A DNA stretch of 64,000 nucleotides from CBDUEF01 sp018063485 (GTDB taxonomy: Bacteria; Pseudomonadota; Alphaproteobacteria; Rhodobacterales; Rhodobacteraceae), in assembly GCA_037045435.1 (NCBI GenBank), contig JBAOID010000018.1, forward strand, positions 124,001 to 188,000. Reading direction: 5' to 3'. The notes beneath the pieces are model-generated. The model made no database searches and was not told the DNA's origin. It worked only from the letters and a program-made list of their open reading frames with translations. A program made the position numbers and the translations under genes. The first letter of the stretch is position 1. The number at the start of each line of letters is the position of its first letter. Shown one piece after another: positions 1 to 8,846 of this stretch.

Positions 1-62
1 TGATTTAGCCTGCGCCATCACCCGGCAAAACCGCCTCGCGCAAAAGCTGATCTGACTTTACA

Positions 63-91
63 GCCGCCTGACCTTGGGTTAGGCAGGCGGC
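63..91. other. GC-rich hairpin upstream of argD
   Basis: GCCGCCTG (63-70) and CAGGCGGC (84-91) form a perfect 8-bp stem, with a possible inner CCT/AGG extension. No T-run follows on either strand, so it is at best a terminator-like structure of a gene lying outside the window. The rest of 1-245 shows no convincing gene; the short leftward open frame there has no recognisable product. Confidence 0.4.
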
Positions 92-245
92 ATGATCACC
101 CGGACCGCCTCTTTCGCCCGTCCCCGACGTCAAAGCTGCCGCGCCTGACGCCCGATCCCGTTTGCCCTGCAATTCTGGGGCTTTCCGTTGACTTCCCCCC
201 CTCTCCTTGGCTACGCCTAGGCTTTCGCTATGAAAGGTCACGCCC

Positions 246-1419
246 ATGATCACCGCCCTTCTGCCCACCTACAACCGCACTCCGTTTGCCTTTGTGAAGG
301 GCGAAGGCTCATGGCTTACAGCCGAAGACGGCAGCCGCTACCTCGATCTTGCCGCTGGTATCGCGGTGGACTCCTTGGGCCACGCACACCCGGCACTGGT
401 CAAGGCGCTGACCGATCAGGCGGGCAAACTCTGGCATGTGTCGAACCTCTACCGCATCCCCGAGCAGGAAAAGCTGGCCGAGATGCTGGTCGATCTGACC
501 TTTGCCGATACGGTGTTCTTTACCAATTCGGGCACCGAGGCCGCTGAGCTCGCGATCAAGATGGCACGAAAATACCACTTTGCGAACAATCAGCCCGAGC
601 GCACCCAGATCATCGCCTTTGAGGGCGCCTTCCACGGCCGCTCGACCGGCGCCATCGCTGCTGTGGGTTCCGAAAAGATGGTCAAGGGCTACGGCCCCCT
701 GATGCCCGGTTTCACCCATCTGAAATGGGGCGATCACGATGCCTTGCGCGCCGCGCTCACCGACCAGACCTGCGCCGTGATCATCGAGCCGGTGCAAGGC
801 GAAGGCGGCATTCGCCCGGTGCCCGATCAATGCCTGAAAGGCCTGCGCGATCTGTGTGATGCAACCGGCACCTTGTTGATTTTTGACGAGGTGCAATGCG
901 GTGTGGGTCGCACCGGCAAACTTTTCGCCCATGAATGGGCTGGCATTTCGCCAGACATCATGATGGTTGCCAAAGGCATCGGCGGCGGCTTCCCACTTGG
1001 CGCGCTTCTGGCCACCGAACGCGCGGCCCTTGGCATGACGGCGGGCGCGCATGGCTCTACCTATGGCGGCAATCCCCTGGGCTGCGCCGTCGGAACCGCC
1101 GTTCTGAACATCATCGCCGATGATGCCTTCCTTGCCGAGGTCAACCGCAAGGCTGCGCTTTTCCGTCAGGGTCTTGAGATCCCTTGTCGCCTCGCATCCC
1201 GATGTATTCGAAGAGGTGCGCGGCGCGGGCCTGATGCTGGGTCTGAAATGCCGCGCGCCCAACACCGATATCGTCCAGGCAGGTTACGGCGAACATCTCC
1301 TCACGGTTCCCGCCGCCGATAACGTGATCCGCCTGCTTCCAGCACTCAACATCCCCGATGCCGATATCGCGGAGTCGCTCGCCCGCCTTGACCGCGCCGC
1401 TGATCGCATTGGCCATTAA
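246..1419 (+). CDS. argD: Acetylornithine/succinyldiaminopimelate aminotransferase (ArgD), one frame break
   Basis: PLP-dependent class III aminotransferase that makes N-acetylornithine in arginine biosynthesis. The frame opens MITALLPTYNR. Visible family marks are TNSGTEAAELAIKMAR, FHGRSTGAIA, IIEPVQGEGG, the aspartate in LLIFDEVQCGVGRTG and the PLP lysine in MVAKGIGGGFPLGA. Near 1180 the frame shifts by one base: QGLE is followed in another frame by SLVASHPDVFEEVRGAGLMLG and then a normal C-terminus ending at 1419. With the break bridged the product is about 390 aa, the usual length. argF follows directly, the common alphaproteobacterial pairing. I read the break as a sequence error, though a real mutation cannot be excluded from sequence alone. 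Confidence 0.93.
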
Positions 1420-1472
1420 TCACCCTCATCGCCCATATTTTCTCCGGCGCTCTCCACAATCGAGACCTTCTC

Positions 1473-2400
1473 ATAAATCACTTCCTTGATATCCATACCA
1501 CCTCCGCCGCCGATCTGCGGGCGATGATCAATTCAGCTCATGCGATGAAATCGGCGCGCAACAGCCGCCCCAAGGGCACGCCCGATGATGACCAGCCGCT
1601 GGCTGGCCGCATGGTGGCGCTGATCTTCGAGAAACCCTCAACCCGCACCCGCGTGTCTTTCGATGTTGGTGTGCGCCAGATGGGCGGGCAGACCATGGTG
1701 CTGTCGGGCAAGGAAATGCAGCTTGGTCATGGCGAGACCATCGCCGACACTGCCCGCGTGCTGTCGCGCTATGTCGATCTGATCATGATCCGCACCTTTG
1801 AGGAGCAAACCCTGCTGGAGATGGCCGAATATGCCACGGTGCCAGTGATCAACGGGCTGACCAACCGCACGCACCCCTGCCAGATCATGGCCGATGTGAT
1901 GACCTATGAAGAGTTCCGCGGACCCATTGCCGGTAAAAAGGTGGTCTGGGCTGGAGACGGCAACAATGTCTGCGCATCTTTTCTCGATGCCGCCGGGCAG
2001 TTCGGCTTTGATTTCACCTTCACAGGCCCTGAACCGCTTGATCCCGAGCAGAAATTCATCACCTTCGCCCGTGACAAGGGCAGCAAGGTGCTGATCGAGC
2101 GCGATCCGGCCAAGGCGGTTCAGGGGGCCGATCTGGTGGTCACCGACACCTGGGTGTCGATGCACGATCCCGAAATCCGCCAAGGAGCGCCGCCACAACC
2201 AACTGCGCGGCTATCAGGTGAATGAAATCCTGATGAAACAGGCCAAACCCGACAGCCTGTTCATGCATTGCCTGCCCGCCCATCGCAACGATGAGGCCAC
2301 AAGCGCCGTGATGGATGGTCCCCATTCCGTGGTGTTTGACGAGGCCGAAAACCGCCTGCACGCGCAAAAGGCAGTCATGCGCTGGTGTCTTGGGGTTTGA
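1473..2400 (+). CDS. argF: Ornithine carbamoyltransferase (ArgF), odd start codon and one frame break
   Basis: Converts ornithine and carbamoyl phosphate to citrulline. Carbamoyl-phosphate motif KPSTRTRVSF, the HPCQIMAD segment and the ornithine-loop motif MHCLPAHR are all present. The expected N-terminus NHFLDIHTTSAADLRAMI begins at an ATA triplet (1473) where an ATG is expected. The next in-frame ATG (1524) would delete the conserved helix, so I place the start at 1473 and suspect a substitution error. A second anomaly is near 2176: GAAATCC reads in frame only if one A of the AAA run is removed, after which SAKERRHNQLRGYQVN continues normally to 2400. The corrected length is about 308 aa, typical for the family. 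Confidence 0.92.
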
Positions 2401-2507
2401 CTTTGCATTTTCCTCGCAGGGACGTGAAGCGCGGACGCATCAAGCACCCTTGCCTTTGCCCGCATTAAGTCGCCTTGTTGCGGCTCAATCTTGCAAATAG
2501 GCGCATC

Positions 2508-2996
2508 ATGCAAAATCCGGTTCCCTTCTTCACCCATTCCCTGACGGCTCTCTCCAAGATTATCGACAAGGCCGAGGCGCATCAGGCCGCCAAGAACATC
2601 AAGCCCGAGGTGATCCCGCAACTGCGACTGATTGCCGACATGCTGCCACTGTGGCGTCAGGTGACGATTGCCTGCGATCATGCCAAGGGCGCTTGCGCCA
2701 GGCTTGCAGGTCTTGAAAACCCCGGCTTTGCCGATACCGAAACCACTTTGGCCGAGTTGAAGGATCGCGTTGCGCGAACCTTGGTCTTTATCGCCAGCAT
2801 TCCCGCCGATGCTTATGAAGGCGCAGAAGGTCGCACCGTCACGCTCAAGGTCGGGCCCAATGAGCGCAGCTTTCCCGCCGTGCAATACTATCACAGCTTC
2901 GCGGTGCCGAATTTCTACTTTCACATGACCACGGCCTACGCGATCCTGCGCGCCAACGGCGTTGACCTTGGCAAATCCGATTTCATGGGTGCCTAG
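2508..2996 (+). CDS. DUF1993 family protein
   Basis: A 162-aa cytosolic protein that matches the DUF1993 family: an N-terminal VPFFTHSLTALSKIIDKAEAH segment, then LRLIADMLPLWRQVTIACDHAKGACARLAG and a C-terminal HMTTAYAILRANGVDLGKSDFMG. The family has a DinB-like four-helix look but no established reaction. I chose the ATG at 2508 since an upstream ATG (2475) would add residues with no family match. It lies about 100 bases after argF on the same strand. No function is inferred beyond the family assignment. Confidence 0.82.
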   Translation: MQNPVPFFTHSLTALSKIIDKAEAHQAAKNIKPEVIPQLRLIADMLPLWRQVTIACDHAKGACARLAGLENPGFADTETTLAELKDRVARTLVFIASIPADAYEGAEGRTVTLKVGPNERSFPAVQYYHSFAVPNFYFHMTTAYAILRANGVDLGKSDFMGA

Positions 2997-3014
2997 CGCA
3001 ATGCGCTCTGATCT

Positions 3015-4193
3015 TCAGGCGGTGGTGGACCTGTCCGCCGCCGCCGCACGGCCCGCCAACGCGCCAACCCCCAACAGCACCAGTGCCAGCGTGGCATAGG
3101 TCAGCCGGAAACCGGCATGGCTTGCGACAAAGCCGATCACCGATGGCCCCACCAAAATCCCCGCATAACCCAGCATGGTGACGGTCGACACCGCAATCCC
3201 CGAGGGCAGGCCGGGGTGATTTCCCGCCGCTGAAAACAACACCGGCACCATATTGGCAATCCCAAGGCCCGCCAGGGTAAAGCCTGCAATCCCTATCATT
3301 GGCCCCGGCGCAAAGGCCGCCACCATCAGCCCCACCGCCGCCACGATGCCCGATGCGCGCAGGGTTCTGACCGCCCCAAACCGGTTGCGGATGATGTCGC
3401 CTGCAAAGCGCATCACCGCCATCGCCCCCGCGAACAAGGCAAATCCCAGGCCCGCGACAGTCAGCGACGAGCCATGTTCCTTGCTTAGATAAATCGCCGC
3501 CCAATCCAGCACCGCGCCCTCTGGCACCATCGCCGCCATCGTCATGAAACCCAAAACCCACAAGGCCGCATCGCGTGGCAACAGGGCGTGGCGCTTGGGG
3601 GCCGACTCTTCCATCACCGCAACCGGTTCCTCATGCAGATGCCGCGCCGCCAGTCCCAGCACCAGAGCCACGATCCCCGCAACCGCCAAAGCCTGCACCA
3701 GATAACCCGCTTTTTCGATCACGAAACTGCCCGCAACCCCGCCGACAAAGGCCCCAAGGCTCCAGAAACCGTGGCTGGCTGACAGGATTGCCCGGCGCAA
3801 CCCGCGCTCGACCTCGATCATGTTGGCATTCATCGCCACATCCATCGACCCGATCACCGCCCCCATATAGGCCATGCTCAGCGCCAGCGTCCAAAGCGAT
3901 GGCGACAGCACCACCAGCGGCAGGGCAGGGATCACCAGCACAGCAAAACCAATTAACACCCGGCGCGAGCCATGCTGTGCGATCAAGCGCCCCGAAAACA
4001 GCATCGCTCCCACCGCCCCCAACCCAAGGCACAGAATAAGCAGACCCAGCACCGCCTCGGAAATCTGGTAGCGTGGCAATAGCAGCGGAATTTGCGGCGC
4101 CCAGGCCCCCATCACAAAGCCGTTCACCGCAAACAATGATGAGGCCGCCCAACGGCCGCGCTGAAACTCAACCGGAAGAGGAACTTTGGTCAT
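3015..4193 (-). CDS. MFS transporter, 12 TM segments
   Basis: A 392-aa inner-membrane transporter of the major facilitator superfamily, closest in feel to YbjJ/FucP-like sugar-type members. There is a first TM with NGFVMGAWAPQIPLLLPRYQ, an A-motif-like loop (GRLIAQHGSRRVL) between TM2 and TM3, and repeated Gly/Ala-rich membrane segments in two halves separated by a charged loop around residues 195-210 (HLHEEP... PKRHALLP). The start at 4193 (MTKVPLPVEF) is preferred; the reading frame stays open further upstream but the extra residues are not membrane-like. It is divergent from the Hint-domain gene, 185 bases apart. The substrate cannot be told from sequence. Confidence 0.8.
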   Translation of the reverse strand: MTKVPLPVEFQRGRWAASSLFAVNGFVMGAWAPQIPLLLPRYQISEAVLGLLILCLGLGAVGAMLFSGRLIAQHGSRRVLIGFAVLVIPALPLVVLSPSLWTLALSMAYMGAVIGSMDVAMNANMIEVERGLRRAILSASHGFWSLGAFVGGVAGSFVIEKAGYLVQALAVAGIVALVLGLAARHLHEEPVAVMEESAPKRHALLPRDAALWVLGFMTMAAMVPEGAVLDWAAIYLSKEHGSSLTVAGLGFALFAGAMAVMRFAGDIIRNRFGAVRTLRASGIVAAVGLMVAAFAPGPMIGIAGFTLAGLGIANMVPVLFSAAGNHPGLPSGIAVSTVTMLGYAGILVGPSVIGFVASHAGFRLTYATLALVLLGVGALAGRAAAADRSTTA

Positions 4194-4378
4194 CGAAACG
4201 GGCACCCATGGCTTCGCCTCTCCATAGGGAAGTTGGCTGGCGCGGGAAAGGGGCGCTGGTTGCCCGATCATCACCAGATTGCCACAAGGTTCCACCAAGT
4301 TGACACATTCCCGCCACGACAGGGCCGCTGCGTCGGGCCATTGCTGATGCTTGAACAGTTCAGTGGTGAGGCAACGCG

Positions 4379-5653
4379 ATGGCAACGCTCTATTCCGGTT
4401 TGGGTGGCCCGCGCGGCTATGGCGAGGGCAATTTCCACAACACCCCAACCGGGTCTTTGACGGCGGGTAACTATGACGATGGCTCGATCAAGGTGGACAT
4501 CACCTCGGTGTTTGGGGCCTCGGGGATCAATTATTTCGGCACCAATTACACCTCGATGTATATCAACACCAACGGGTTGATCACCTTCAATGCGCCAGTG
4601 ACCGCCTATACACCCTCGGCGCTGGCGTCCTTGCCCTATCCCGCGATTGCGGCCTTCTGGTCGGATGTTGATATTCGCGCCGGGGCCCTGACCGGCAGCA
4701 ACAATATCTATTGGGATCTTGATCCGGTGAATGGAGATGTCACCATCACCTGGGATTCGGTGAAACGCTACTCCGGCAATGGCAACAACACCTTTCAAGT
4801 GCGGCTGCACAGCACCGGCAAGGGCAATTTCGAGATCGAATTCATCTACGGCACAATCCAATGGACCAACGGCTATGCGGGCGTAGCCCAAACCGGTTTT
4901 ACCAATGGCGGCGCGATTGATTATGTTCTTCCCGGTTCTGGGAATTCGACCGCGCTGTCACAATACCCGACTGCCAATCTGGACCCCGGCTCTACAAATG
5001 GCACCTGGTCGCAGCATTTCTGGAATGGCGCGCCGATTTGCTTTGCTGCCGGCACAAGGATTGCAACACCGCTTGGCCCGCGACTGGTGGAGAGCCTGCG
5101 CATCGGCGATCTGGTCAACACGCTTGATCATGGCCCACAACCATTGCGCTGGGTCGGCGAATGGCAAATGATGGCGGACATGGGCGCGCTTCCCATTCAG
5201 ATCGCGGCCCATTCGCTTGGCAATGATCATCTCTTGCGAGTGTCGCCCCAGCATCTTTTGATGATCGAAGGTGCTGATTGCGAAATGCTGTTTGGTGATG
5301 CCGAGGTTCTGGTTTCTGCCAAGGATCTGGTTGGCCTGCCGGGCATCACCGCGATCCAACAGCGCCAGCGCGTCCACTATCATCACCTGATGTTTGATCG
5401 CCACCAAATCATCTTTGCCGAAGGTGCGCCCGCCGAAAGCCTGCACCCAGGCCCGATGACGATGGCGCAACTGCCGAACCGGCAGGCCGCTGATATGGCC
5501 ACGCATTTCGTGCCTTGGGAACTTGAACGGCTCGCCACCCAAGCCGCTGCCCGCCGGATTTTGCGTGGCGCCGAGGCGACGGTGCTGCGCGATTGGCGTT
5601 TGCAGCGCGCAAATGCCACAGGATACGCGTTTTCCAGCCGGATTGCCGCCTGA
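4379..5653 (+). CDS. NIDO-like plus Hint (hedgehog/intein) domain protein
   Basis: A 424-aa protein with two parts. Residues about 1-215 are rich in Gly, Asn, Thr and Tyr and resemble a nidogen (NIDO) type extracellular beta domain (INTNGLITFNAP, AAFWSDVDIR, FQVRLHSTGKGNFEIEFIYG). Residues about 220-370 form a Hint domain: it opens with CFAAGTRIATPLGPRLVESL and the IGDLV step, and continues through a histidine-containing HLLRVSPQHLLM block. The first Cys and the His are the residues expected for N-S acyl shift chemistry. Proteins of this type are common in Rhodobacterales and are generally thought to be secreted without a classical signal peptide; none is seen here. It ends immediately beside the convergent epimerase gene (0-bp gap). 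Confidence 0.8.
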   Translation: MATLYSGLGGPRGYGEGNFHNTPTGSLTAGNYDDGSIKVDITSVFGASGINYFGTNYTSMYINTNGLITFNAPVTAYTPSALASLPYPAIAAFWSDVDIRAGALTGSNNIYWDLDPVNGDVTITWDSVKRYSGNGNNTFQVRLHSTGKGNFEIEFIYGTIQWTNGYAGVAQTGFTNGGAIDYVLPGSGNSTALSQYPTANLDPGSTNGTWSQHFWNGAPICFAAGTRIATPLGPRLVESLRIGDLVNTLDHGPQPLRWVGEWQMMADMGALPIQIAAHSLGNDHLLRVSPQHLLMIEGADCEMLFGDAEVLVSAKDLVGLPGITAIQQRQRVHYHHLMFDRHQIIFAEGAPAESLHPGPMTMAQLPNRQAADMATHFVPWELERLATQAAARRILRGAEATVLRDWRLQRANATGYAFSSRIAA

Positions 5654-6622
5654 TCAGAATCGCGCGAACCGCCATTCGGTGATCTGGGTCACGGGTTTGC
5701 CCGGCAGCAATTCGCTTGGCGGAAAGGCCGGGTTGTTTGGCGCATCGGGCCAGCCCTGCGCCTCGAATGCCAACCCTTCATAGCCATCCCGCCCTGGCCG
5801 CATCGCGTTGCGGCCATCATAAACCTGCAAACCTGCTTCGGAGGTTGCCAAAATCATTTTCAAATCGCCCGACGGCGAAGTCAGCCAAGCCACATCGCGC
5901 AAGGCCTGCGGCGCGTCGGCCAGGCAAAAGCAATTGTCCAAGGCTGGCGCACCCGGCGCGATCGCCCGTTCGCTTTGGAAATCCAGATCACTGCCCGCCA
6001 CCGGCGAAATCTCCCCAGTCACCAGAAAATCGCCATCCGTTGGCAAAACCCGCGCCGCCGCAAGCCGCAGCCGATGCCCGCCCCAATGTGCTGCACCGTT
6101 CAGCGTCCAATAGCTGTGATTGGCAGCATTGAAGATGGTGGGCGCGTCGGTTTTCGCTGTGATCTCAAGCCGTAGCTTGGCCGGTGCCGCCAGGCAATAC
6201 CGCGCCACCACTTGCCGCTTGCCGGGAAACCCGCCTTCACCGTCGGGTAGATCAAGGGCTAATTCCACAAAATCACGCCCCCGCGCGACAACCTTCCATA
6301 GCTTCAAATGCGTGCCCGCCGCCCCCGAGTGCAAACTGTGCTGCCCGTCAAGATTGGCCTCGAACCGGTGCCGCTTGCCAGCAATCACCGCCCCTGCTCC
6401 CCGGATCCGATTCACCATCGGCGCGATCAGCGTGCCGTGATAGCGCATCACGCCCTCATAATCGGCCACGTTTTCCGACCCCAAAGTCAGATCATGTGCC
6501 ACACCCGCCATGCGCACCGATTGCAGCGCCGCACCCAATGTCAGCACCGAAACCGTCAACTCTCCTGCAACAAGCGTGATCTTTTCCACCGCCTCGCCGC
6601 CCGCCGTCTTGCCAAACTCCAT
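5654..6622 (-). CDS. Aldose 1-epimerase / galactose mutarotase family protein
   Basis: A 322-aa cytosolic enzyme that interconverts alpha and beta anomers of hexoses, or acts on a related sugar. The mutarotase signature is visible: substrate-binding arginine in MVNRIRGAG, the catalytic histidine in NAANHSYWTLNG, and the catalytic base glutamate in GLAFEAQGWPDAPNN near the C-terminus. Length is normal. It is a single gene between the Hint protein and znuA, 54 bases downstream of the znuA stop in the opposite sense of transcription order, with no sugar operon around it. Exact sugar specificity is unknown. Confidence 0.9.
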   Translation of the reverse strand: MEFGKTAGGEAVEKITLVAGELTVSVLTLGAALQSVRMAGVAHDLTLGSENVADYEGVMRYHGTLIAPMVNRIRGAGAVIAGKRHRFEANLDGQHSLHSGAAGTHLKLWKVVARGRDFVELALDLPDGEGGFPGKRQVVARYCLAAPAKLRLEITAKTDAPTIFNAANHSYWTLNGAAHWGGHRLRLAAARVLPTDGDFLVTGEISPVAGSDLDFQSERAIAPGAPALDNCFCLADAPQALRDVAWLTSPSGDLKMILATSEAGLQVYDGRNAMRPGRDGYEGLAFEAQGWPDAPNNPAFPPSELLPGKPVTQITEWRFARF

Positions 6623-6676
6623 CCCGCACCCCTGTAATCTTCGCCCATTCAGCGCCTGATTGTCGAAGGTTGCAAG

Positions 6677-7561
6677 TCAGCCCTTCAGACACGCCGCCAA
6701 GCCCTGCGCCAGCCCCAGCATCAGTTGCTCATATCCATTTGGTCCGATATCAAGGTTTGATCCCACCGGATCGAGCGCCGCCCCCTTGCGTACTGCGGTG
6801 CCCGCAAGCAACTGGTCCATCAGGGCCGGATCATGCTGCACTTCGGGAAAGGCGCAGAGATAGCGCCCGGCCTCCAGATCGGCGCGCAGCCCTGCCAACC
6901 GCGCTGCCCCCGGCGTTGCAGCATCGCCAAGGGCCAAAGCGCCCGCACCCGTCAGCCCGTAATGCGCCGCGAAATAGCCATAGGCGGCATGAAAGGTCAC
7001 AAAGCCGCGCGACTTCACCGGCTCCAACAGCGTGGCAATCGTCGCATCCAGTGCCGCAATCCGCTCTTTGGCCAAAGCGGCATTCGTGGCGTAAATCCCG
7101 GCATGGTCAGGGTCGATCTGTCCCAATTCCTGCGCAATCGCCCCCAGCCAAAGAGCGGCGTTATCCGGGTCAAGCCAACCATGCGGATCAATGCCGTCGT
7201 GATCGCTATGCTCATCGCCAGCGTCCTCTACATGAACATAGGGCCGCCGATGCGTGCCATCGGCATCCAGCAGGGCCAGCGATTTAGCTGCCCCCCCTGC
7301 CATCGCGCGTTCCAGCCATGGCGTCAGTTCCGGCCCGATCCACACCACCAGATCAGCCCCGGCCAAAGCCCGGCGCTGGCTGGGGCGCATCTGGAAATCA
7401 TGCTCATCCGCGCCCTTTTCCAGCAGCAGAACCGGCGTTCCCAGATCGCCCATCACCTGCGCCACCAGCGCCTGCACCGGCGGCACATCCGTCACAACCC
7501 GGGGCACCTCGGCCAGTGCAGGCAGGGCCAGACCGATCAACGCCATTGCCAGAAACCGCAT
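6677..7561 (-). CDS. znuA: Zinc ABC transporter substrate-binding protein ZnuA
   Basis: Periplasmic high-affinity zinc-binding protein of the TroA/ZnuA class, 294 aa. It has an N-terminal signal peptide (MRFLAMALIGLALPALAE). Metal ligands expected of the family are visible: His in GADEHDFQMRPSQ, His in IDPHGWLDP, and His in TFHAAYGYFAAHYG. Between the first two lies a short acidic/His loop (HVEDAGDEHSDHDG), the metal-sensing loop typical of zinc-type members, although shorter than in E. coli. It is transcribed away from zur-znuCB across a 65-base gap holding the Zur box. Confidence 0.95.
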   Translation of the reverse strand: MRFLAMALIGLALPALAEVPRVVTDVPPVQALVAQVMGDLGTPVLLLEKGADEHDFQMRPSQRRALAGADLVVWIGPELTPWLERAMAGGAAKSLALLDADGTHRRPYVHVEDAGDEHSDHDGIDPHGWLDPDNAALWLGAIAQELGQIDPDHAGIYATNAALAKERIAALDATIATLLEPVKSRGFVTFHAAYGYFAAHYGLTGAGALALGDAATPGAARLAGLRADLEAGRYLCAFPEVQHDPALMDQLLAGTAVRKGAALDPVGSNLDIGPNGYEQLMLGLAQGLAACLKG

Positions 7562-7600
7562 TGCAACCCTCTTTCATTTGCTATGAAAGTCTGATATGTA

Positions 7601-7615
7601 TGTAATATTATAACA
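7601..7615. promoter_or_regulatory. Zur operator
   Basis: TGTAATATTATAACA is a near-perfect palindrome with one mismatched pair around the centre, and it matches the alphaproteobacterial Zur box form GTTATAnTATAAC as I remember it. It sits midway in the divergent znuA/zur intergenic region, 11 bases before the zur ATG and 39 bases before the znuA ATG. It could therefore repress both transcripts under zinc-replete conditions. Confidence 0.85.
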
Positions 7616-7626
7616 GGTCAAGCCCG

Positions 7627-8103
7627 ATGCCCGCAAACCCCGCCTTTGCCACCCACGACCACCACTATTGCGCAACCGAGCGCATGGCACAGGCCGAGTC
7701 GCACCTTGCTGCCAAGGGCAAGCGCCTTACCCCCGTCCGCCGCCGCACGCTTGAGATATTGCTCGAAGACCACCGCGCCCTTGGGGCCTATGACCTGCTG
7801 AACCGCCTTGCGGCCGAGGGTTTCGGCAACCAACCGCCCGTCGCCTATCGCGCGCTGGAGTTTCTGACGGATCAAGGGCTTGCCCATCGGATTCGCCGCC
7901 TGAACGCCTTCACCGCCTGTATGCACCCCGGCGAAGCCCACGCTCCGGTGTTCCTGATCTGCCGCACCTGCAAGTCGGTCGCTGAAACCTCTGCCGCCCC
8001 GGTGTTGGCCGCTTTGACCAAAGCCGCAAGCGCCACCGGCTTTCAGATCGAGCGCAGCAATATCGAGGCGCTGGGACTGTGCCCCGCCTGTGCCGCCGCA
8101 TGA
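7627..8103 (+). CDS. zur: Zinc uptake regulator Zur (Fur family)
   Basis: A 158-aa Fur-family repressor. An N-terminal winged helix is seen around residues 15-90 (RLTPVRRRTLEILLEDHRALGAYDLL, VAYRALEFLTDQGLAHRI), followed by a dimerisation half with the paired-cysteine structural zinc site CRTC (about residue 114) and CPAC near the C-terminus. Regulatory metal ligands are suggested by the HDHH segment near residue 10 and by CMHPGEAH. The gene lies next to its own operator and overlaps znuC by the ATGA junction at 8100-8103, so autoregulation together with znuCB is likely. Confidence 0.93.
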   Translation: MPANPAFATHDHHYCATERMAQAESHLAAKGKRLTPVRRRTLEILLEDHRALGAYDLLNRLAAEGFGNQPPVAYRALEFLTDQGLAHRIRRLNAFTACMHPGEAHAPVFLICRTCKSVAETSAAPVLAALTKAASATGFQIERSNIEALGLCPACAAA

Positions 8104-8846
8104 GCCTGCTCTCAGCGGTCGCGCTCACTGTCCGCTTTGGCACCTCCGAAGTGCTTAGTGGTATCACCATGGCGATCAATCCGGGCGAGATTGTTACCGT
8201 TCTCGGCCCCAATGGCTCGGGCAAATCGACCCTGCTGCGCGCGCTGCTGGGCATCGTGCCCGTCGCTTCGGGCCAGATCACGCGCGCACCCGGCCTGCGT
8301 GTCGGCTATGTGCCGCAAAAGCTGGCGATTGACCCCACCCTGCCAATGACCGTGCGCCGATTCCTGTCGCTGCCAACCCGCGTAACCGACGTTCAGGCCA
8401 CCCAAACACTCGCCCGCGTCGGCCTTCCTGATATGGAAACCCGGCAGATGTCGGCGCTGTCGGGTGGTCAGTTCCAGCGCGTTCTGCTCGCCCGGGCCTT
8501 GCTGTCCGATCCGCAACTGCTGATCCTCGATGAGCCCACCCAAGGCCTTGATCAGCCGGGCGAGGCGGCGTTCTACCGCCTGATCGAAGAGGTCCGAACC
8601 ACCACCGGGGCCGCAATCTTGATGGTCAGCCACGATCTGCATGTCGTCATGGCGGCCTCAGATCGCGTGATTTGTCTCAATGGCCATATCTGCTGCGAAG
8701 GCACCCCGCGCGTGGTCTCGAACGCTCCGGAATACCGCGCGCTTTTCGGCCTTGGCACCCAGGGCGCGCTGGCACTTTACCGGCACGACCATGACCATAG
8801 CCATGACCACAGCCATGATCACCATGCGGATCACCACCATGATTGA
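8100..8846 (+). CDS. znuC: Zinc ABC transporter ATP-binding protein ZnuC with His-rich tail
   Basis: A 248-aa ABC ATPase that powers ZnuB. Walker A is GPNGSGKST, the signature is LSGGQFQRVLLARAL, Walker B is LLILDEPTQGLD and the switch His is in MVSHDLH. The ATG at 8100 overlaps the zur stop (ATGA). The last about 20 residues alternate His and Asp (ten or more histidines), a cytoplasmic metal-binding tail. This tail overlaps the possible start codons of znuB, so the two genes are translationally coupled. Confidence 0.94.
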   Translation: MSLLSAVALTVRFGTSEVLSGITMAINPGEIVTVLGPNGSGKSTLLRALLGIVPVASGQITRAPGLRVGYVPQKLAIDPTLPMTVRRFLSLPTRVTDVQATQTLARVGLPDMETRQMSALSGGQFQRVLLARALLSDPQLLILDEPTQGLDQPGEAAFYRLIEEVRTTTGAAILMVSHDLHVVMAASDRVICLNGHICCEGTPRVVSNAPEYRALFGLGTQGALALYRHDHDHSHDHSHDHHADHHHD

